Below, in pieces: positions 8,590 to 16,557 of a stretch of DNA of 64,000 nt. This DNA comes from CAWABB01 sp963780165. Lineage in GTDB: Bacteria > Bacteroidota > Ignavibacteria > UBA10030 > UBA6906. The notes below the pieces were generated by a model that saw only the letters and a program-made list of their open reading frames with translations, was not told the origin of the DNA and searched no databases. Every line of letters begins with the position of its first letter. The stretch's first letter is position 1. The position numbers and the translations under genes were made by a program. The stretch covers positions 372,001 through 436,000 of the forward strand of contig CAWABB010000007.1 in NCBI GenBank assembly GCA_963780165.1, in the 5' to 3' direction.

Positions 8590-10806
8590 TCAATACTGCA
8601 GCGCGAGTCCGAACCGGAACGTGCGGAGGGGCATCGGATAGCCCCGGATGGCCTGATAGTCTTCCTTCAACACATTGTTGATTTCGCAGCGGGCCGTGAG
8701 GTCCACTCCCCATACGGGCACGCCGACAGCGAAGGAGAGGTCGAGCACATCATACATCGGAAGCGACTCCAGGTTGTCCTCCGTCATGAATCGCGGACCG
8801 GTGACGGTGTACCACAGGGTGCCTCCGACGGAGCTGAAAGGGCCGGACGAAAGTCGACGGACAAACGAGAGTGACGCCCCTCCGGTTTCGCGGGGGACAT
8901 AGACGAGCGACGCCCCCTGCAGAGGATCGCCAGGATAGTCTGCTGACATGTTGACGCTCCGCGCATTCGCGTAGTAGACCCTGGTGCGGAGGGTCTTTGC
9001 GAAGAGCTCGAGAGCATAGCTCAGCTCGTAGCCGTCCACTTCCACCCGCCGCAGATTGCGGGGCGTGACGATCCCCATGCCCGCCGGCGACCAGACGATT
9101 CGATCGTCCACCGCGTTGTGGAAGAACGACGCATCCAGGGTGTGGTCTCCGCCGAGCGTAAACGCGAGCGTCCCTCCCGCTTCGGTCCCGCTGGCGTGTT
9201 CGGGGCGCAGTTCGCTATTGCCCTTTCCCCCACCTCCCTGGTAGTAGAGCTCGTTGAACGTGGGCGCGCGGAAGCTTCGGTTCACGACCCCGCGTGCCGA
9301 GAGTGATACGTCGCTGAAGGGCCCGGTCTGGAACCGCATCGAACGGAGCCCGACCCCCAGTGAGGGGCTCGTGGCGGAAACCGACCCGGCCTGGTCGTAC
9401 CTCACGCCGCCCATCAGGTACGCCTCATCGATGCCATCGACCGGGAAAGCGCTGGCAGCTCTCGCCTGTGCATACGTCCCCCAGTCGGTCCTGCGCACGG
9501 TTCCATCCGTTATGTTCCCCGCCGCCGAGTAGACCGCAGTGACACCCCCCACTGCGAATCTCAGCCAATCGCCTGTCTGGCCTTCGTAGCGGGGCTCCAG
9601 CCTGAGTTCGTTGTTCCGGTAGTGATTGTCGGTTGGGACCCCCGCGACGACGATAGCGGGATCGCTGTACTGCTGGTACGTCGTGCGGCCCTGAGCCCTG
9701 ACCTCCAGGAGGCGAGCCTGTCCAAGTGAATGGCGAACGCCGACTTGCAGAAGGAGGTCGGAATCCTTCTGCCGGGCCACGCCGGCCGACGAAGGCGAGA
9801 CGACGACGCCGGCAACGCCCCGCTCGGAGGAGAGCCCGGTTGCGAATGCATCCACGACCGTCGAACTTCCTAAGGCAAGAGCGCCGCGGAACGTCAGGGA
9901 GCGCGCGAGAAAGTCGCTGTTGGTTCTCCGGAGCTCCTGCGCCGAGGGTCCATCGTGATAGATGAAACGGTAATTGTCGTCCCCTCCCTCCTCCAGGTAC
10001 GACACTCGAAACGCGCTGGCCTGCAGGTTCGTTCCTCCCGAGATCGAGTAGCGTTCGTACCCGTACGAGCCGAGCGTCAGTCCGGCGCGGACCGTTGGCT
10101 CCGACGCCGGCGCTCTGCTGACGAGGTTCACCACGCCGCCGAGGGCCTGGGATCCGAACGACAGCGATGATCCTCCGTGCAGCACCTCGATGCGCTCAAT
10201 ATTCTCGAGCGGCGTCATGCCGAGGTCCATGATGCCGTTCTGTGCGCTGTTGACGGGAAGACCGTTGAGCAGGATAGCGGTATGCTCGGCGCCCAGTCCG
10301 CGCTGCGACAGCGTCTTGAGGCCCGAGCTTCCGCCATAGTCTTTCACGAAGAGACCTGGAGCCGAACTCAGAATTCCCGCAAGGGTTGTGACCGGAGCGT
10401 GTTCGATCTCCCACCGGTCGATGACGTTCACCGGAACCGGCACATGGGACACATCGAGGCGGAGGCGCGACGCCTGCACGACCACCTCGTCCATCGAGTA
10501 GAGGACGGGCTCCAGGGGAATTTCGAGAAGGGAATCCGGCGTTCCGCGTCCGGTCACCGTCGTCGGGGAGTACCCCGCGAGCCGCACCATGAGCGAACAC
10601 TCGGGCGCGGGAACGGGAATGGTGAACGAGCCGGAGGATGTCGTGGAGACCGATGGATGCACCGACCCGGACACGCTGACCAGGGCGCCCTGGAGCGGGC
10701 GGCCTGTCTGGGCGTCGAGCACGATGCCTCGCAGAGCGGCGGGCTCAGGGCCAGCGGCCGATGCCGTGGCAACACCAAGGATGACAGCACAGAGAAGGCG
10801 GCGCAT
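8590..10806 (-). CDS. btuB: TonB-dependent outer-membrane receptor, BtuB-like cobalamin receptor
   Basis: Outer-membrane active-transport receptor of 738 residues. A signal peptide (MRRLLCAVILGVATASAAG) leads into a carboxypeptidase-like regulatory domain (about 25-110, LRGIVLDAQTGRPLQGALVSV), a TonB-box-like DEVVVQASR, the plug domain (GLFVKDYGG, QRGLGAEHTAILLNGLPVNSAQNG) and a barrel ending in phenylalanine/tyrosine-rich strands (FRFGLALQY). The ATG at 10806 was chosen because all in-frame sequence upstream is the riboswitch and its terminator. Cobalamin as substrate is inferred from that riboswitch and from the BtuG-like partner downstream. Confidence 0.88.
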   Translation of the reverse strand: MRRLLCAVILGVATASAAGPEPAALRGIVLDAQTGRPLQGALVSVSGSVHPSVSTTSSGSFTIPVPAPECSLMVRLAGYSPTTVTGRGTPDSLLEIPLEPVLYSMDEVVVQASRLRLDVSHVPVPVNVIDRWEIEHAPVTTLAGILSSAPGLFVKDYGGSSGLKTLSQRGLGAEHTAILLNGLPVNSAQNGIMDLGMTPLENIERIEVLHGGSSLSFGSQALGGVVNLVSRAPASEPTVRAGLTLGSYGYERYSISGGTNLQASAFRVSYLEEGGDDNYRFIYHDGPSAQELRRTNSDFLARSLTFRGALALGSSTVVDAFATGLSSERGVAGVVVSPSSAGVARQKDSDLLLQVGVRHSLGQARLLEVRAQGRTTYQQYSDPAIVVAGVPTDNHYRNNELRLEPRYEGQTGDWLRFAVGGVTAVYSAAGNITDGTVRRTDWGTYAQARAASAFPVDGIDEAYLMGGVRYDQAGSVSATSPSLGVGLRSMRFQTGPFSDVSLSARGVVNRSFRAPTFNELYYQGGGGKGNSELRPEHASGTEAGGTLAFTLGGDHTLDASFFHNAVDDRIVWSPAGMGIVTPRNLRRVEVDGYELSYALELFAKTLRTRVYYANARSVNMSADYPGDPLQGASLVYVPRETGGASLSFVRRLSSGPFSSVGGTLWYTVTGPRFMTEDNLESLPMYDVLDLSFAVGVPVWGVDLTARCEINNVLKEDYQAIRGYPMPLRTFRFGLALQY

Positions 10807-10819
10807 CCGACTCGAAATG

Positions 10820-10851
10820 AAAAAACCCGGCCTCCAAAAGGGGAACCGGGT
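10820..10851 (-). terminator. Riboswitch expression platform: intrinsic terminator before btuB
   Basis: The minus strand reads ACCCGG, then a short inner CCCC-TTTT-GGAG stem-loop, then CCGGGT followed by a run of six T, ending 13 nt before the btuB ATG. Its position between the aptamer and the gene suggests premature termination when cobalamin is bound. Confidence 0.75.
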
Positions 10852-10899
10852 GGAAACGCCAGCCATCAGCGTTGCAACCTCGGCCCTCCCGCGAAGGCC

Positions 10900-11095
10900 T
10901 CGTGAGGCATCGACACCGGCAGGTCTCCTGGCTTGTGGCTGAGTTCCGCGCGACGACTTCCCGGTCATCGCTGTGACCAGTGTCGGCACGCATCACGCCA
11001 CGCACAGTTGCGGGGCAGCTTCCGCTTCGAACGGAATTCCCTCTGTAGTCCCGCGTTACGCGGGACACCGGCGTCGTCATGTGGAAAAGAACTGT
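10900..11095 (-). ncRNA. Cobalamin (B12) riboswitch
   Basis: The minus strand carries the conserved B12 aptamer core. The 3' box CCAGGAGACCTGCC lies at 10931-10918 and the GCCCCGCAACTGTG core near 11020-11000. A GGGAATTCCG segment lies upstream of it near 11044-11034, and GACACTGGTCACAG near 10985-10970. The limits are approximate. It sits between a strong promoter (11101-11129) and an intrinsic terminator, all upstream of the TonB receptor, so cobalamin would switch off its own uptake genes by transcription attenuation. Confidence 0.9.
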
Positions 11096-11100
11096 GCTTC

Positions 11101-11129
11101 AATATACGACCGCGAATCACCGTTGTCAA
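11101..11129 (-). promoter_or_regulatory. Promoter of the cobalamin riboswitch-btuB operon
   Basis: Minus strand TTGACA (11129-11124), 17-bp spacer, TATATT (11106-11101). The transcript would begin near 11094, just ahead of the aptamer. Confidence 0.75.
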
Positions 11130-11168
11130 CAGCATCCGCGACCGGCGAGGGCGCCTCAGGTCGCCCGA

Positions 11169-11876
11169 CTACGGATCAGGCGACGTCTCTTCCCTGATCA
11201 CATCCCTCACTCCCTGTCGCTTGTAGCCGGCTGGCAGCTCAAGCAGCGCGGGGGTGACATGCACGCGCTGGATCTTCGTGACGTCCGAAGACTCGAGGAC
11301 ATCCTTTCCATCCTTCGTCAGCGCCCGCAGCGGAAAGAGCCCCAGACGGGTCAGTTCGTTGCTCCACGGGCCTTCGCCCTCCACCTCTCCGGGTCCAAGA
11401 GCCTTGTCCAGGGTTTCCACGAGCGGGCGAAGCTCGCCTGTCGCCCAAATTTCGGTCTTCACGGATCCGTTCTTCAGCAGCAGCTGCTCCGCGCTGTACC
11501 CCAGGATCTTCTTCTTTTTCCCTGTCCGCTCAAATCCAGAAGCCGCGGCCGGCGGGCCTTCATCCTCCGGGGGAGGCTCGACCGGAAGCTCGAAGTAGGT
11601 CTTGTCGACATCGTTCAGGACCCAGCGAACCGCGCGGTCTGTTCGGCCGATGATCGTGACACCGGGATTCTCCCCCGTTGCGGGAATCCCTATCCGCACT
11701 CCGGACGGCGCCACCCACATGGTCATTGTGAACGTGACCGCCCTCCCGTACTCGTCCGTCGACACATTTGATGTCTCGATGATGCCTTCGAACTGCGCGG
11801 GCGAGGGGGTTGCGATCAGGAGGAGAAGCGCTGCAGAGAGGAGAAGATGCGCGCGTGTTACGCGTTCGTTTGCCAT
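11169..11876 (-). CDS. Periplasmic DUF4412-type protein
   Basis: Exported protein of 235 residues. The chosen start (ATG at 11876, MANERVTRAHL) gives a signal peptide with a hydrophobic core LLLSAALLLLIATPSPAQ and cleavage near SPA/Q. An alternative in-frame ATG lies at 11894. The mature part begins FEGIIETSNVSTDEYGRAVTFTMTMWV and continues with a beta-rich pattern (GVTIIGRTDRAVRWVLNDVDKTYFELP), which resembles DUF4412 proteins of Bacteroidota. It has a low-complexity proline/glutamate loop (PVEPPPEDEGPP) and a KKKK patch. The function of the family is unknown. It stands alone upstream of the btuB promoter and is transcribed the same way. Confidence 0.6.
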   Translation of the reverse strand: MANERVTRAHLLLSAALLLLIATPSPAQFEGIIETSNVSTDEYGRAVTFTMTMWVAPSGVRIGIPATGENPGVTIIGRTDRAVRWVLNDVDKTYFELPVEPPPEDEGPPAAASGFERTGKKKKILGYSAEQLLLKNGSVKTEIWATGELRPLVETLDKALGPGEVEGEGPWSNELTRLGLFPLRALTKDGKDVLESSDVTKIQRVHVTPALLELPAGYKRQGVRDVIREETSPDP

Positions 11877-11960
11877 AGCGGTGTTTGCACACATGGTACC
11901 GAATGGGCCTGCGATATGCAAGAAACGGTGGTTGAGGCCGCAGGAGCCTCCGGGCGATCC

Positions 11961-11989
11961 TTGACTTTTCTCCGCAATTTTCCTAGCGT
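11961..11989 (+). promoter_or_regulatory. Possible promoter for the 12163-16467 cluster
   Basis: TTGACT (11961), 17-bp spacer, TAGCGT (11984). The -35 and spacing are good, the -10 is weak. If real, the leader before the lipoprotein ATG at 12163 is about 165 nt and holds nothing I can identify. Confidence 0.35.
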
Positions 11990-12162
11990 TAGGTGTTCCA
12001 TGACACGGAGATCGCTACCGAAGCGTTGGTATCACCTGGTGTGCACAGCCTGTTCCTGACAGCGCTTCATGATCTCTCGTTCGAGTGTGTCGACCACCGG
12101 GAATGTCGCCCGTGCCTGAGAGGGCCGGGACCGTTCGCCGGTTTTTTTCTGCCCTGCACCTG

Positions 12163-13011
12163 ATGCCCTTATATCGCCACATACGGTTCATTGTTCCAGG
12201 CGCTCTCCTCTCAGCCGCCATTCTGGCGGGATGTGAGGATCCAGGCACGGGGACGCTTGATCCCCGGGGAAACGCTCCGTTCCTCAAGGAGGCCGCCGTG
12301 ACGCCGGATTCCATCAATCTGGGTTCGCTCCCTCCGGGCCCGTCCGGGCTGCTCGCTGTCGCAATTGCCACGGTGCGCGTGACCGATCCCGATCAGGGTG
12401 GCGTTCTGACGGCTGCTGTCGAGGTCTACCCGCTGGCAAATGAGCCTCCCCTTGCCTCGACCGCTCTCCACGATGACGGGGTTGCGCCGGACGCGAACGC
12501 CCGCGACGGCATCTACTCCGCCCGGATTCAGTTCCCGGTCACAGAATCGGACGCCGGACGCTACAGGGTGCGTTTTTCCGCGGTCGACGAACTCGGGCTG
12601 CGGGGGAATGTCATCGAACGGCCTCTTGTGCTTACCAGGCCAAAGCCGAATTCGCCGCCCGTGCTCAGTGCCCTGGTTGCCCCTGACACAGTGACGCTGC
12701 CAACCTCCGGGTCGTCACTCATCACGATGAGCGTCGCAGTTTCCGATTCAGATGGCTACGGTGACATTCGTGATGTGTACTTCCGAAACCTCGACTCGCC
12801 CAGCAATCCAACGCAGCGCTTCTTCCTCAAGGACGACGGAGGCACAGGGACGCCATCGAGCGGTGACGTAGTTGCAGGCGATGGCAGGTTCACTATCATT
12901 ATCCAACTTCCCAACACGACACCTAGGCGCGACTACCACTTTGCATTTCAGGCAAACGATGCCCAGGGCGATACCAGCGCCACGCTCCTGCATGTGCTGA
13001 CCGTGAGATGA
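12163..13011 (+). CDS. Lipoprotein with Ig-like repeats
   Basis: Secreted lipoprotein of 282 residues. The ATG at 12163 gives a signal peptide ending in the lipobox ILAGC (Cys24); longer in-frame starts upstream would bury the signal. The mature part holds two similar beta-sandwich domains of about 100 residues (about 65-165 and 170-275). Each has a DxDGxGDxxD-like or DDGxxxDxxAxDGIYS motif, as in choice-of-anchor or periplasmic Ig-like domains that often bind calcium. It overlaps the next gene by four bases (ATGA) and is the first gene of a four-gene cluster with a BNR protein and two PorV-like barrels. The function is unknown, but the context points to assembly of a surface complex. Confidence 0.75.
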   Translation: MPLYRHIRFIVPGALLSAAILAGCEDPGTGTLDPRGNAPFLKEAAVTPDSINLGSLPPGPSGLLAVAIATVRVTDPDQGGVLTAAVEVYPLANEPPLASTALHDDGVAPDANARDGIYSARIQFPVTESDAGRYRVRFSAVDELGLRGNVIERPLVLTRPKPNSPPVLSALVAPDTVTLPTSGSSLITMSVAVSDSDGYGDIRDVYFRNLDSPSNPTQRFFLKDDGGTGTPSSGDVVAGDGRFTIIIQLPNTTPRRDYHFAFQANDAQGDTSATLLHVLTVR

Positions 13012-14559
13012 CGATGCGCAACGGATTCTTGCTCGCGATCACGCTGGTCGTCCTCACCGTTCCCCGGCATGCCCTCGTCGGCCAATCGAAGGCACTGCAC
13101 TCCCCCTCCCTTTCGAAGCCGCAGGCGGGAGCGGCGCTCCCCACGAATTCCGTCTCCCATCTCTCCGTCCAGGATCCCTCGGTCTGGATCGGTACGAGCA
13201 AAGGGGTCGCGCGGAGCGACGACGGAGGAGCAACGTGGCAGAGCTACAAGGACGTGCCCGAGTTTGCCCGCCCCGGCATCTTCTCCCTGTCCCTGCAAGG
13301 AGACACGGTGTGGTGTGCGACAGGCTACACGCAGGACGTGGAAGGGTCGAACGTCCAGACCGGGAGCGGGTACACGGTGTCGATGAACGGCGGCGTAACG
13401 TGGTCCTCCCTCCCGCAACCGCTCGACGCCCGCGATGACAGCCTTGTTCAGTACGGCAGAAATCAGGTCAGCTTCATCCCGATCGTCGTCCCCGAGCAGA
13501 ACGTGACGTTCGATGTCGCCCTGGGGAACGGCGTCGTGTGGGTGGCGAACTGGGCGGGCGGCATCAGACGGTCGACTGATCACGGGCAGACATGGATCCG
13601 GACGGTCCTCCCGTCCTCGAATCCGGAACTCGATTTCGCCTTCCGACTCCCTTCCCAATCTCTACTACAAGATCGATCCGAGGACCGACAACAATTTCCT
13701 CGGATTCTCCGTCTACGTTCAGAACGATTCGGTGATCTGGGCGGGGACGGCCGGGGGAGTCAACCGGTCGACCGACGGCGGACAGAGCTGGGTCAAGTTC
13801 ACGCGCGCGAATCAGTCGTCTCCGATACTTTCGGACTGGGTGATCGCCATTGCGGGACAGCATCACGCGGGCCGGCTGAACGTGTGGACCACCAACTGGC
13901 CGGCAGAAGGTGACGATCAGGAATTCGGCGTCAGCTCGACAACCGATAGCGGGGCCACCTGGCAGAACTTCCTCAGGGGAGTGCGCGCCTACGCGTTTGC
14001 GTTCAAGGATTCTATCGTCTACGTCGCGACCGAAAACGGAATCTACCGCACCGATGACGGCGGGCTGTCGTGGATTGTCAGCGGTTCGGTGGTCGACCCC
14101 ACGAGCGGCGACAGAAACACGAATGTCGGCTATTTTGCCGTCGGGGTCCTCGGGGACACTGTATACGCGGGCAACGGTGACGGTGTGGTGGCTACCGTGG
14201 ATGCTCCCGGCACCCCGTTCGGAGCGACCTGGAACGTCTATCGGGCGTTCAAGCCCGTGGGTTTGCAGCTGGCGTCGTACGCGTACCCGAACCCCTTCTC
14301 CCCCCGATTTGAGATCACCCGGATACACTACGGCACGGGCGGTCGGGATGCGAGCGTCACCGTCGAAGTGTTCGACTTCGGCATGAACCGCGTCCGTACG
14401 ATCGTCCGGGACGCAGGCCGCTCGGGAGGCACGGAGCACGAAGAGCTGTGGAACGGCATGGACGACGGCGGAACCACGGTTCGGAACGGCGTCTATTTCT
14501 ACCGTGTGCTTGTCGGCGACGAGGATCCTCTCTGGGGCAAGATCATGGTGCTGCAATAG
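13008..14559 (+). pseudogene. T9SS-type BNR-repeat surface protein, split by a one-base frameshift
   Basis: Two reading frames join to make one protein of about 517 residues. The first (from ATG 13008) holds a signal peptide and BNR/sialidase-like repeats (SDDGGATWQSY, SMNGGVTWSSL, STDHGQTWIRT) up to PELDFAF. The second frame continues from SLPNLYYKIDP with more repeats (STDGGQSWVKF, TTDSGATWQNF, TDDGGLSWIVS) and ends with a FlgD-like C-terminal sorting domain (SYAYPNPFSP, then GVYFYRVLVGD). Removing one C from the TTCC at 13641-13644 restores a continuous frame reading AFDSLPN. This may be a true recent mutation or an assembly error. The start overlaps the lipoprotein stop. BNR repeats form beta-propellers, often used for sugar or protein binding; no enzyme role is claimed. 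Confidence 0.75.
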
Positions 14560-14560
14560 C

Positions 14561-15523
14561 ATGAACCGGATCGCACGATACGTTCGGGCCGCGTGGCTGC
14601 TTGCAGCGATGGTGATGCCCGTCGCCGCAGGGGCCCAGATCGCCGGGCAGCCCGGCGCCTTCAGCCGACTCGGGTTCGGCGCCCGCGGGATGGGCATGGG
14701 CAATGCCATGGCCGCGGTGAGACAGGGCGATGTCGCCGGTTACTACAACCCCGCACTTCTCCCCTGGATGGAAACTCGCCACGGCACCGCGGCGATCGGC
14801 ATCCTCAGCCTGGACCGCCGGCTGAACTACCTGGGCGCGAGCTTTCCCCTGCCGCCGGCCGCTGGCGTTTCGGTGGGTCTCATCAATGCGGGTGTCAGCG
14901 GGATCGACGGCCGCGACTCGGACGGAGAGCCGACCGGAGAGCTCTCCACGTCGGAGAACGAAGCGTACCTCGGGTTCGGCATCAAGTTCAAGCCCGGCTT
15001 CAGCCTCGGCGTGAACCTGAAACTGCTTTACTATAAGCTGTACGAGAACATCTCCTCCACCACATTCGGGTTCGACATCGGGGGTGCTTACCCCGTGACG
15101 CAGGACGTAACCGTGGCAGTCACCGTCAAAGACCTGAACTCGAAGTACTCATGGGACACGTCGGACCTCTACGGGCAGAACGGACAGACGAACACGGACC
15201 GGTTCCCGCTGCTCTATACGGGCGCCGTTGCGTACGCGTTGCCGGATAGCCTCGGTCTTGTCGCCGCGGAGTTCGAGGCGTCGAACGCGAGCTCGATGAT
15301 CATGCGCGTGGGGGCGGAGGTCAACCTGGTCCCGGAACTCACCGTCCGTGCTGGCGTCGACCGCATCGACCTGAAGGACGAAGGGAACGGGGTGAAGCCG
15401 ACGTTCGGGCTGACTGCGCGCAAGTCGCTGGGGTCCTGGACGCCGGCCATTACCTACGCGTACGTGATCGAGCCGTTCGCGCCGGCCGGCATGCACGTCA
15501 TCTCCCTCGCGATCCTATTCTGA
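14561..15523 (+). CDS. PorV/PorQ-family outer-membrane barrel protein (first copy)
   Basis: Outer-membrane beta-barrel of 320 residues. The ATG at 14561, 1 nt after the previous stop, gives a signal peptide (AAWLLAAMVMPVAAGAQ). The mature N-terminus carries the family pattern SRLGFGARGMGMGNAMAAVRQGDVAGYYNPA (read in two halves), followed by alternating barrel strands and a C-terminal aromatic residue (ISLAILF). PorV proteins of the type IX system accept cargo and shuttle it to the surface. Together with the neighbouring BNR cargo this suggests a dedicated cargo/acceptor locus, which is inference. Confidence 0.78.
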   Translation: MNRIARYVRAAWLLAAMVMPVAAGAQIAGQPGAFSRLGFGARGMGMGNAMAAVRQGDVAGYYNPALLPWMETRHGTAAIGILSLDRRLNYLGASFPLPPAAGVSVGLINAGVSGIDGRDSDGEPTGELSTSENEAYLGFGIKFKPGFSLGVNLKLLYYKLYENISSTTFGFDIGGAYPVTQDVTVAVTVKDLNSKYSWDTSDLYGQNGQTNTDRFPLLYTGAVAYALPDSLGLVAAEFEASNASSMIMRVGAEVNLVPELTVRAGVDRIDLKDEGNGVKPTFGLTARKSLGSWTPAITYAYVIEPFAPAGMHVISLAILF

Positions 15524-15543
15524 CCGATGAAGAGCGATCCACC

Positions 15544-16467
15544 ATGAACGGCCTTACGCGCTTCGCAGCAATCGCTTTCCTTACACTCGCCGGAATGGCA
15601 GTCGCCGTGAGCCAGGTCGGGTCCACGGGAATGGCTTTTTTGAAGCTGGGCACGGATGCGCGGTCCACCGCGCTGTCCGATGCCACGAGTGCGATCGCTT
15701 CGGGCGCGTCCGCCGCGACGCAGAACCCGGCCGGTCTCATCGTCGCGACCGATCCCGGCAAGACCATCGACCTCCTCTTCACGCATCGCGAGTGGATCCA
15801 GGACACCCGCATGGAGTACCTCGCGGTCCGGATCGGCCTCGACTCGCTCCAATCGCTGGGCGTCTCGCTCTCCTCCGCCTCCACCGACGACATCGAAATC
15901 CGCACCCGTCCCGGGCCGGCCGAGGGAACCTTCTCGGCGCGGAACGCCTCTGTCGGGCTCTCCTACGCGAGGGGCTTCGGCGATCTTGCGCTCGGCATCA
16001 CGGCCAAGGTGCTGTATGAGAAGTTGCTGGTGGATGATGCCACCGGCTATGCTTTCGACATCGGCGGACGCTGGCAATCGCCGCTTCCGGACCTTGTGGT
16101 GGGGGCAGCCCTGCAGCATCTCGGAAGCATGGGAATGCTGCGGGAGGAATCCACGAGGCTCCCGGCAACGTTCAGGCTGGGGCCTGCGTACAGGCTGGGG
16201 TGGGAATCCCCGCGGATGGATCTGCTGATGGCGGGCGACCTTGCGTATGTCTTTGAGGAGGGCGAGCCGTACGCATCGCTCGGAGCGGAGCTCACGTACG
16301 ACAGGATGTTCGCCGCACGGGCCGGGTATCAGTTCGGGTCAGAGGGGCGGGGATTCTCGGCGGGGGTCGGTCTCCGCCACAGCCTGTTTCAGCTTGACTA
16401 CGCGTACGCTCCCATCGCTTCAGAGCTCGGGAACACTCACACCATCTCTGTCGGGCTGACGTTCTAG
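15544..16467 (+). CDS. PorV/PorQ-family outer-membrane barrel protein (second copy)
   Basis: Barrel protein of 307 residues with signal peptide (FAAIAFLTLAGMAVAVSQ). The mature start GMAFLKLGTDARSTALSDATSA and the SAATQNPAGL segment are the usual PorV/PorQ hallmarks, and the chain ends in a strand with terminal Phe (TISVGLTF). It lies 20 nt after the first copy and is clearly related to it in layout but not a recent duplicate. As with the first copy, a role in T9SS export or surface attachment is inferred from the family and from the sorting-domain protein upstream. Confidence 0.8.
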   Translation: MNGLTRFAAIAFLTLAGMAVAVSQVGSTGMAFLKLGTDARSTALSDATSAIASGASAATQNPAGLIVATDPGKTIDLLFTHREWIQDTRMEYLAVRIGLDSLQSLGVSLSSASTDDIEIRTRPGPAEGTFSARNASVGLSYARGFGDLALGITAKVLYEKLLVDDATGYAFDIGGRWQSPLPDLVVGAALQHLGSMGMLREESTRLPATFRLGPAYRLGWESPRMDLLMAGDLAYVFEEGEPYASLGAELTYDRMFAARAGYQFGSEGRGFSAGVGLRHSLFQLDYAYAPIASELGNTHTISVGLTF

Positions 16468-16557
16468 CCCCCTCCAAAATGTAGCACATGATCGTTGGCG
16501 CGGCACGAGAGTGCGCTCTGCTTCCGGGAGGCCTGACCATGCCAGCCCCGCCGGCTT

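Noticed and set aside
13630..13660. Programmed ribosomal frameshift as the reason for the split BNR gene
   Set aside because: There is no slippery X-XXY-YYZ heptamer, no internal Shine-Dalgarno sequence at the right distance and no clear downstream pseudoknot. A simple extra base explains it better.
13564..14709. A 381-codon minus-strand open frame across the broken BNR gene
   Set aside because: The plus strand holds BNR repeats and a sorting domain in both frames; the antisense product is low-complexity.
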